Shown in pieces: positions 52,501-60,609 of a stretch of 64,000 nt of DNA. Numbering within the stretch: the stretch's first letter is position 1; each line of letters starts with the position of its first letter. The translations under genes and the position numbers were made by a program. Source of the DNA: Hymenolepis diminuta (lineage: Eukaryota; Platyhelminthes; Cestoda; Cyclophyllidea; Hymenolepididae). The stretch spans positions 1,356,741 through 1,420,740 of the forward strand of contig CAADRB010000030.1 of NCBI GenBank assembly GCA_900708905.1, in the 5' to 3' direction. A model generated the notes under the pieces. It was not told the origin of the DNA. It worked only from the letters and a program-made list of their open reading frames with translations, and searched no databases.

Positions 52501-55500
52501 ATCAATACTGTCCTATGTTCGTTGTATTCAAAGTATACTGCTGATATGTTGATATCTCTTAATTCCTTAGCGACTACAAAGTTAACCTGAGTGACACTCA
52601 AGCTACCATCATGGGCAATTATCCTGCAGGTTCTGGCATCTCTCGAGCAATGTGGATGCTCGCTGTTACTCTCATTCTCAAGGCCATTATCACTGTATTC
52701 ACTTTTGGCATTAAGGTTCCAACTGGTCTCTTTATTCCTTCCCTCGCTGTAAGTTAGGCGTATATTCTATTAATTCACTCCTAATTTATTTATCTATTTA
52801 GTCTTTTCGGGAATTTATTTTTGATTTCAGGTTGGGGCTATGATGGGTCGAATGCTGGGTGTTGGTATTGAGCAACTTGTTGTCTACCACGCAGATCATC
52901 CGCTAGTTCAACGTATGTGCAAGTCTGCACATCCGTGCATCAACCCGGGTCTCTATGCTCTTGTCGGTGCTGCTTCAACACTGGGTGGAGTTACTCGTAT
53001 GACCATTTCTCTTGTCGTCGTAATGCTAGAGCTCACTGGAGGGTAAATGTATAATATGCTATTCTGTAGTCTTTTCGTCGAACACTACATTACTTTTCAT
53101 CTTGCTTCAGATTGACATACATTCTTCCGCTAATGGTAGCTGCTATGGTGAGCAAATGGACTGGTGACCGTTTGACAAATGGCAGCATCTACGAGGAACA
53201 CATTCGTTTGAATAAATACCCCTATTTGAGTAGCCGTGAAGAGCTCATCCATACGTCTATTGCGGCCGATGTTATGCAGCCAAAGTAAGTTGCCATTCAT
53301 TGAGTAGCATTCTCGGCCTGTTTGAAGTAAATTAAACTCTTGTATCTCTTTATTGTAGGGCCCAGACTTCACCACTTTTGGTGGTGACTCAAAACTCCAT
53401 GACCGTAGGGGATATAGAGTTCTTATTATCCTCATCCACCTACAAGGGATTCCCTGTTGTGGTTTCTGAGGAATCGCAGTACCTAGTTGGATGGATAACC
53501 CGAAGAGATTTGACCCGAGCTCTCGGTTAGCTTTCGATCATATATTTATCAATATTACCCTAGTTCTGAAAGCTAAATGCTATTTATTACCATTTTAGAA
53601 CAAGAAAAACTGTATAATCCGGATGTGGCAACTGATTCCATGGTCTACTTCACTGATAGTAACAGTGCCGGAGATTTCGGCCTGCCTACAAACGTTGCGA
53701 ATCTTTCAACTATTGTAGACTTAGTAATAACTGTTTCTAAGATTTCGTTACACAATGTTTTCACTCTTCGTGAATCATTTGATTTTCTACATTTTCAGTC
53801 CCCAATCACCGTTACGGATCAAACACCCATGGAGACTGTTCTTGACTTCTTCCGGAAACTTGGTCTTCGACAGGTTCTTGTCACCAAAAATGGGTAGATT
53901 AACAATTTTTGACTCCGTAAAAATTTGTTGACACTGTTGAAAATTCGCAGAGGTCTAAGTTTTCCTCTCTTCTGGTGAGAAGTTCTTAGCACCTGAATCG
54001 ATTTTACCTTCGGTTACTAAGGCGCACTTCTTTAGTTATTAGTACAATTTAAAAATCTTAAGTTGATGTTACTTGCCAATGTATCTATAGTTGCTAATTT
54101 GAACTTTGGGCAAATATATGGAAACTATGTTTTCATGGCGTTTGGTAAATTTCTTAATGAAAACTTATCTATATGGTGTCAGAGCATATTTTGAGACTGA
54201 GACTTCATATTTTCTATTCGAAAATGTAGAATATTGACTGGGTTCGAATATCCAAAAGTGGCTTACTATTGAAATAAATTTTTCTGGCAACTGCAATTTA
54301 ATCTTTTGGATTTTTTCTCATTAATAGGTTCGAATGATATACTGAAATCCATGTTATCCGTTTATTGTGATTCGTGCGATTCAACGCTTTTTCCTTCGAC
54401 CCTATCTTAAAACTGATTTTAAAGTTACATGAATTTTGTTTATAAGACTTCATTTCATAACTATGTAATAGGATGTTTTTTGGGATCTAAATTTAAACCG
54501 GTATTCAAACAATTCGCATGTCATAAATACCTAGAATTTTTTAGATGAATATATTACTTGGTGGTAGAATACGCAACTTAGAGTTAAAAAATTGCATTCA
54601 AAATGACCTCAAGTAACCTCTATTGATCATTCCTTCTCATTAAATTGCAATTTCCACTCGAACGACTGCGCCTTCATTCAATTACTTCTGACACTCCAAA
54701 TTATCATATGCTTATGACTTAATCATCACAAAATGCTTTGAAATTTCACATTCTCTGAATCACCACTAAGTGATCTCACTGGAACGCCCAAGTGGCTTCT
54801 CCAGAAGAAAAGATTTTGAGCTTGATAATCCATCGTATCTGAGCTTGAGAACTTAGCACTTAGCATTATCTACTTTTTTATCTTCAAAGGAGAGATAGTC
54901 AATACCACCGTCCACTCTTCTACGAAAGTTGATGTTTAAAATGACCTATGAATCAAATTAACACCTTAAAGACCGCCTATGAAACCCTGAGAAGTCATTT
55001 AATAGCTAATTATGGATATAGAGAGGACGATTTGCCAGCAACAATACTTTACGTATTAGAGTAGAGCAGTCACGTTTCCGAACTAGCTTTGAAGAAAAAG
55101 GAAGTTCGAATGTTCATTACGTCGTAGATTTCAAGGAATGATTTACTAATTGCATAGTTAAGATTAATATCCCTTTACTAGGTGTCTTTATATAAAGACA
55201 TGTATATATAAGCTTTATATATATAAAGCTTACTAATATTTCAAACAAAGAATTATGTAATATATTTGTATTATCCACTGAAAGCAAAACGGTTTCACAA
55301 CTTTTCATCATGGAAGAGCAACTGAAATCGGTTAACAGTAAGTTCAACAAATGATAAGGAGGAGGGTAGTCGAATGGTTATTGAGAGTAAAGTCAAGGTG
55401 TTAAGAGTCTTACTTCATTTGACTTTTGGATTAAGATTCATATATTATTTATATAATGGGTAGTTCTCGTTCCAAAATTCGATTTTAATAGTCCGTCGCC

Positions 55501-56490
55501 TTTACTATTGAGACAATTTTTGCCCACGGTATATAGTGTTTTTTGGTCTGCTTTTTAATTATGATGGTCGGTCTTGCCATTTCAGTTCCTTTATTCTCCA
55601 ATAGATTAAGAAGTGATTTTAAATGATATTGATCAGCTTACATGGTGCTAATGTAGCAAAGTGAAGAATATTCAAGTCTTCAATATGCTGTAAGATAAGA
55701 GCCACTGGGATGGATAGGTAAATGTTACTAGGATGCAATCCTTACAGTAATATAATGTATCAGCATCCTCAGCTTTACGTTGATTTTCTAATTTTTTGTA
55801 AATGCCTCTGATTGATAATTTCATACGAACTTTTTAGATCTTTTCTACTTCTAAGATAACTACTGTTACTCAATATACATTTGTACGCTGTAAAAATCTC
55901 CTCTATCAAGTTAGTGCTCTATGCGGTTACCTGGCTAATTTAAGCTTATTTGTCTTGAAAATTGGTATCACTTGCGATCGTCTACCTTTTCGTTTGAGAT
56001 TTACCGTCTTGGGCGGAGTGAGTAGTGTCACATGATTACAAATTAAGGTGTGATTATAGGGAAATAAGGAGACGTCCATCCCGTAGCTAGTGAGCTGAAA
56101 AATTTGTTTGATAGAAGGCTTATTCATAGATAAGAAAGAAGCAAGAGATGCTGGGCAAAATTGAGGATTGGATCAAATCCATAAGCAGTTTAAAAGAGCT
56201 GTTAGCAATTGACCTACCGCATGCTCATCGCAGTTGGCGTTAACTGTTTATGCTTTGCCAGCATTTGATGATGAGCTTTAGATCTTCTCACAATGTGAGA
56301 TTGCTTAGAATTATTATGTGTATCAGAATTTAGTCGCTAATTTTTCGAGAAAGCAGTCAGGTGTAGGCATCTTAGAGTGATCCTACTTTAAGATACAAAT
56401 CGAATTTTAATCAAAGTTGTTCTCTCTTTTAGACGACTTTTGGGTATAATTACAAAGAAGGATGTTCTGCGACAAATGAACCATCATTGA
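43600..56490 (+). CDS. CLCN3: ClC-3/4/5-type chloride/proton exchanger
   Basis: Fourteen GT-AG exons: 43600-43747, 43828-44027, 44092-44310, 47082-47235, 47470-47693, 51179-51442, 52234-52448, 52571-52748, 52831-53042, 53111-53284, 53359-53525, 53599-53723, 53799-53893 and 56433-56490; the frame closes at 810 aa (human ClC-3 is about 818). Selectivity motif GSGIP at 241-245, gating glutamate in 'GKEGPMVH' (E285), proton glutamate in '[10 protein letters not shown]' (E342), '[10 protein letters not shown]', and pore tyrosine in 'NPGLYALVG' (Y576). Having both glutamates marks a 2Cl-/1H+ exchanger, not a channel. Two C-terminal CBS domains (about 660-720 and 755-808); the second ends '[14 protein letters not shown]'. 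Family members acidify and load chloride into endosomes. ClC-3, -4 and -5 cannot be separated. An ATTAAA at 56587-56592 is a weak polyadenylation candidate. Confidence 0.95.
44545..44660 (-). mobile_element. tRNA-derived SINE-like copy (h), truncated
   Basis: In ClC intron 3. On the minus strand it reads 'gatcgatttcgaagtcagag', 'gtcacaggttcaatgtccat' (B box region) and 'gtgaacggagcggccaatga', matching copy g closely. The family tail is not seen. Confidence 0.6.
44800..44940 (+). mobile_element. SINE-like fragment
   Basis: In ClC intron 3. The end 'aatgagtgctgaaaaaataa' resembles the family tail ('gatgagtgctaaaaa'), preceded by 'caaatggttaaatagcaagg', which resembles the middle part. Weak. 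Confidence 0.3.
46188..46204 (+). other. Potential G-quadruplex motif in ClC intron 3
   Basis: Four runs of three G separated by loops of 3, 1 and 1 bases (46188-46190, 46194-46196, 46198-46200, 46202-46204) on the transcribed sense strand. It fits the canonical G3-N1-7 pattern and stands out in AT-rich surroundings. Confidence 0.7.
47694..51178 (+). other. Large ClC intron 5
   Basis: 3485 bp between the exon with the gating glutamate and the exon with the proton glutamate. No nested gene recognised. A fragment near 50480-50590 ends in 'caagaatgagtgctaaaaag', like the SINE tail. Confidence 0.55.
51772..52062 (+). other. Stop-free frame inside ClC intron 6, function unknown
   Basis: An acceptor-like '...acaattggcag' ends at 51771 and is followed by 96 sense codons and a TAA. 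Base composition is nearer to exons than to the surrounding intron. The frame is compatible in phase with ClC exon 6, so it could be an alternative last exon that replaces everything after helix J. The peptide includes '[19 protein letters not shown]' and '[18 protein letters not shown]'. I recognise no domain. It may be chance or a decayed gene piece. Confidence 0.3.
55183..55231. repeat. Two adjacent perfect palindromes
   Basis: An 18-bp perfect palindrome (55183-55200, 'tgtctttatataaagaca') is followed after 9 bases by a 22-bp perfect palindrome (55210-55231, HindIII-like 'aagctt' ends around a TA core). They lie in the last ClC intron, just left of repeat R2 copy B. Confidence 0.9.
55255..55625. 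repeat. Dispersed repeat R2, copy B
   Basis: Partner of 4690-5040 in the same orientation. Visible blocks: 'gaaatcggttaacagtaag', 'aatgataaggaggaggg' and 'aatgggtagttctcg'. Located in the 2539-bp last intron of the ClC gene. Confidence 0.55.
56140..56290. repeat. Short dispersed repeat R3, copy A
   Basis: 'gaggattggatcaaatccat' plus 'aagcagtttaaaagag' resembles 56970-57000 ('gaagattggacgaatcaata' plus 'agcagcttagggga'), followed in both by a diverged stretch with 'ccgcatgc'/'ccgcaccg' and 'atgcttt'/'atgcctaatg'. Heavily decayed; ends uncertain. Confidence 0.35.
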
Positions 56491-58902
56491 GATTTTCTAG
56501 ATGTTTGGTGAGCCGAGTCCTTGATACGTCTCTTCTCCCTCCACTTCTCTTTTCTTCTCACTTCAAATATTTCACCCCAAAATCAGATTAAAATAGGTCA
56601 TAGTCACTTTTTGTCTCTTGATTATCTTGATTGACTCTTTCTCCTCCACTTTTCCTAATTCAATCACTTGCCGTTTGAGTGATTGACTTGCGTTATCTGT
56701 TAATAATTTTTATATCCACATGCTGAACCCTAACGAAATACGAAAATTTGAAGATTACTAGTTGAGGCAAAGTCTTATTGGGAAGAAACTACGGTTTAGA
56801 AATCAAAAATGTGTGGTAGAGAAAACTGCCATAAAAAGATATGAAAGGGGCAATTATTGTTAGTTAAGTAAAGAGAGTAAAGGAGATCGTCTTGTAAGTG
56901 GTAAACTGAACAAGTTAAGTGTGCGCAGGATCTATATAGTTTAGCAGAAGAATCGGATGGGATAGTAGAAGATTGGACGAATCAATAAGCAGCTTAGGGG
57001 ATAGTCTACAATGAGAATGCCGCACCGCAGACACAATGAGGTTAATGCCTAATGTTTCATTAGAAATAAACGCTTGTCTGTAGTACAATGATCTGCATAA
57101 TTGTTATTAATACTATAAAAACGGATCTATCCCTGTTGGAGTGTGTCGTCAAAATGTTTTAATTTGTAGACAAGTCCACTGTTAAACAGTTAGCTAAAAT
57201 TACTCAGGCCTTAGAGGGAGAGGTGTTAAATCAGACAAGGCTGACGTGGTAACCAGACGTCTGTTGATATAATTAATAATCTATTTATACTCTTGGTATA
57301 GGGATCATCCCGATTGTGATTAGCTGGAGAAAATTGAACCAACCATTAGACTCGTAAGAGATGTGTCAGATTATGATTGGTCAGACAACGGACCAATCGG
57401 TGAATGGTCTTGATCTCGTTATGCCGTTTAGCTCCATTTCCGATGCACGTCACTTATTCTTTCGCCCTCCTATCAATCTTCATTAGACAAATCGAATTTT
57501 ATCCAGGAATGGTCAGCTAGCCGTTTCTCTGAGAATCTATCAGATCGTAGTTTTAATTTTACATCCCTTATCTGTCAAGACAATACTGATTTAAATGATC
57601 CTTTTAATCCGGATTTATGCTTGTCGCAAGTGCAAATCAAGGTTCTCTGGATTAAATCTCACTGTTTCGCAGCACTGCAAGAATATGATTAAATGCATGA
57701 CTCATCAAGTGACAAATGTTTTAAGCCTCAATAATTGAGGCTTATTTTTAGAAGGAGCTATTTCTTAGAGTTCAGTGAAGAAGAATAAAGGAGTCTTGTT
57801 AAACTATTGTTCTTCTAACTTTTTTAATCTTCATCTTAAGGTAATGAGATAGAGAATGTGACGTGGAAGTTCATATTAAGGAGGAACAAGAAATTCGCCT
57901 CTCCGTAGTTAGTAAGCTGATGTCTGAGAATACTAGATTGGAGAGACAAGTAAATTCACCAAACAAAAACGCAGAAAAACTGATGGGAAAGTTTAGTGAA
58001 AACCTAAACCGAAAAGAATAAGATACTGTAAATGAAGTAGAAGGGGTAAATATTCATGCAATTTTTTGACATTACAATCAAAAACTAAAATTTTTTCCCA
58101 GTTCCAAATAGAGTGAACTAAGTTGTGGCTGAACCACCGCCCGGCATGGGTGAGAAAATAATTAAAGAGATTATTAAATAATTCTTTACGTGGCACCAAG
58201 TTTATCGACAAGAGATTCGTTTATTTATTGACAGGTGGATATAGTAAATGCTTTACTTCAATATATCTTCGAAGTGTCTAAAACAGGGTCATTTTTATGC
58301 CTTGTTATTCGCGGTTATCGACTGTTTAGATAATGAAAATTTCAATTTTTCGCAAATAACTCCAGTCATTTAAATGCTTAAGGGCGTGCAGGGCTATTGA
58401 CACATTTTGTACTAGCGCAATGATTGTGATGGATCATTACCGAAGTATATGCTCGGATCAAAACATCAAGAAATATTTTATAAAGCTCAGGGAAACGTTC
58501 TTTAATGGAGTCCGGAAGGGTTGAAGGAAGACGAGGGCTTACATCTAAATCGAATTTCAAATAAAAATTAGTGCTCCCGTTTATGAAATAAGTAATTAAT
58601 AGTTGAAGAAATATTTTTTTAAGATTGGAAGTTGTTTTTCAATCACTTACAAATTGAAGAAACTACTAGTGCCTTTTTAAATTTTGTTGACATAATTAAC
58701 CTACAAGATCATATAGTTGTCACATATTTCCAACTCTCAATAAACGAGCATGAGTCAATTGGATCATTCAATGAACACTACTGTAGCACATCTAATTTAG
58801 CAACAATTGAGAAGTCACACAAAAAGCTTTTAGTTGGTTTACACACAAATCATCTAAAAAAACACGATAACTACTCTCCCCCCTCAGCCAATCAGACCGC
58901 AC
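56491..58902. other. Intergenic region ClC to MFSD8-like gene
   Basis: No supported gene. It holds a second R3-like copy at about 56940-57070 and otherwise non-conserved AT-rich sequence. Confidence 0.45.
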
Positions 58903-58999
58903 GTGAGTGCATATCGATTGGTTAGCTTCCGCAGGGTGTGTGCGCATAGCTTGTGGCAGAATAGAGGCAAGAATAGTTCTCACATAGTTACTGATCTTA

Positions 59000-59014
59000 A
59001 TGCACAGCAAGTAG
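59000..59014 (+). promoter_or_regulatory. Short upstream ORF before the MFSD8-like start
   Basis: ATG CAC AGC AAG TAG, out of frame with the main gene and ending 5 bases before its ATG. If the transcript starts upstream, this four-codon uORF could lower translation of the main frame. Confidence 0.4.
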
Positions 59015-59019
59015 ACAGG

Positions 59020-60465
59020 ATGAGTGAAAAGAAATCGCCTCCTCCTTATTCGCCTTCCTCGGCTGAATCACCTCAGAAAATTGTCGAACAGCGGACAAAG
59101 TTTTGTACTGTCTGCAACGGCTGTGGATGTAGTAAAACAGTTTCCTCCAAAATCCCGATCACTGTTCTCACTGCTCTATGGGGTTTTCTAACCAATGTGG
59201 AACGGGCCATCATTCTGCCAACAATGTGGCTTTATTTCACTACTTATTGGAGTGTCGACGCAGCCAAGAAATGGTACGGTTGGACTATGGCTTCTTTCAG
59301 TCTCTCTGTACTCCTTTTTACACCAGTCTACGGTTATGCTGCTCATAGTGGAATTCAAACTAAGTATCTACTCATATTTGCCAATTTTATAGAAGTTTTT
59401 GGTAACCTTGCTTACCTAGTGGCACAGCAACCGTGGGTTGTGCTCGCTGGTCGATTTATCTCTGGCATTGGTGGGAGCTGTGATACCCCGATGTATGCAG
59501 ATATGGCACGAACTACTTCACTTAAGGAACGTACCCCCTATATGACGGTGACCTTCGTTTCTAAGCAAATTGGAATCGTATTTGGCCCTGTGTGTACTCT
59601 TCTGATGCATAAACTCAAATGGGCAGTAGGTGACTTCAAACTCAGTGTTTACAATGGACCTGGACTTCTAATGGCCGCCCTCTGGGCTATCCACACATCT
59701 TTGGTAATTTTCTTCTACCCCATTGTTGAAAAACCTCAAAGAACTGGAAGCTATCTTAGTGGAAGTGCCAGCAAAGACTCTGAAAAAACGAAGCTGATTG
59801 AACATAGTGAAAAGAAGCGTGGGTGCTGTGATTGTGAATGTGAGGAATTAAAGCCCTATATAACTTATCCAGTTATCTCCATGTATATCATGATATTCGC
59901 CACGTACTTCTGTGTTATGAGTCTGGAAACCGTCTTACCCCCAGTAGCATCAAATTATTTCCATTGGGATGAAGTGAATGTGAGTTATGTCTACCTAGGT
60001 GCTAGTGGATTGCTTATTATCATGTGTTTTATTCTCCACGGTCTCTCGAAGCACACTGAGGATAGAACTCTCGCCTTGGTCGGATTCGTTTTCTTGGTTT
60101 GTGCCTACATGTGGCTTATGTTCACTACTATGTACATAAGCAGAATTTCTGGGGAGCTGGGAATCATTCTGGTCATTCTCGGTGTTGCAACTCACGTCAT
60201 TGGCATGCCACTGGCATTGGCTGTTACGGAGTCCCTCTACACTAAAATGGTACCCGCAAATGACCTTGACCGAGCCCTCTCCTATCTTCGATGTGTCAGC
60301 AACCTAGCTTTCCTTCTGGGACCACTGGAAGGTGGTATACTTGTGGAATATGCTTACTTGGTGTTCCTTGGAAATTTCCTTATCTGTGCTCTTGGACTAG
60401 CTCTTTTGGCAGCCAGATACAAGATATTCCACCCTAAAACTGGATATAGCGATATTGATAAATGA
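59020..60465 (+). CDS. MFSD8: MFSD8/CLN7-like major facilitator transporter, intronless
   Basis: One uninterrupted frame of 481 aa with about 12 membrane segments. MFSD8 marks, in order: 'YGWTMASFSLSVLLFTPVYG' (TM2 region), 'AGRFISGIGG' (TM4) and 'TTSLKERTPYMT' then 'VSKQIGIVFGPV' (TM5). Human MFSD8 is 518 aa, an endolysosomal protein with chloride channel activity, mutated in CLN7 neuronal ceroid lipofuscinosis. Sorting and binding motifs are visible: PPPY at 7-10 (PPxY, WW-domain ligand) and YSDI at 476-479 (YxxPhi, adaptor and lysosome sorting). Cysteines cluster at C29, C32, C35 and C37, and again in the TM6-TM7 loop ('GCCDCECEE'). The frame is open for 39 codons upstream, but the first in-frame ATG is at 59020. 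No intron, unlike every other gene here. Another MFSD8-related subfamily is possible. Confidence 0.82.
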   Translation: MSEKKSPPPYSPSSAESPQKIVEQRTKFCTVCNGCGCSKTVSSKIPITVLTALWGFLTNVERAIILPTMWLYFTTYWSVDAAKKWYGWTMASFSLSVLLFTPVYGYAAHSGIQTKYLLIFANFIEVFGNLAYLVAQQPWVVLAGRFISGIGGSCDTPMYADMARTTSLKERTPYMTVTFVSKQIGIVFGPVCTLLMHKLKWAVGDFKLSVYNGPGLLMAALWAIHTSLVIFFYPIVEKPQRTGSYLSGSASKDSEKTKLIEHSEKKRGCCDCECEELKPYITYPVISMYIMIFATYFCVMSLETVLPPVASNYFHWDEVNVSYVYLGASGLLIIMCFILHGLSKHTEDRTLALVGFVFLVCAYMWLMFTTMYISRISGELGIILVILGVATHVIGMPLALAVTESLYTKMVPANDLDRALSYLRCVSNLAFLLGPLEGGILVEYAYLVFLGNFLICALGLALLAARYKIFHPKTGYSDIDK

Positions 60466-60603
60466 GATTCCTTGCTCTTTGATAATGTTTGTTGTTTCTG
60501 CTTTTACGAGGCTTTCTAATCAAACTCATATTACTCGTTATGTGAGTATGTTGTTTTGTTGTTATGACAACAAACTGCATTCGCTAATTCCATTAATCAT
60601 TTA

Positions 60604-60609
60604 AATAAA
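60604..60609 (+). terminator. Polyadenylation signal AATAAA of the MFSD8-like gene
   Basis: Canonical hexamer 138 bases after the stop codon. Confidence 0.6.

Noticed and set aside
58903..59019. 39-codon N-terminal extension of the MFSD8-like protein
   Set aside because: It begins with GTG and contains no ATG in frame. It is probably 5'UTR.
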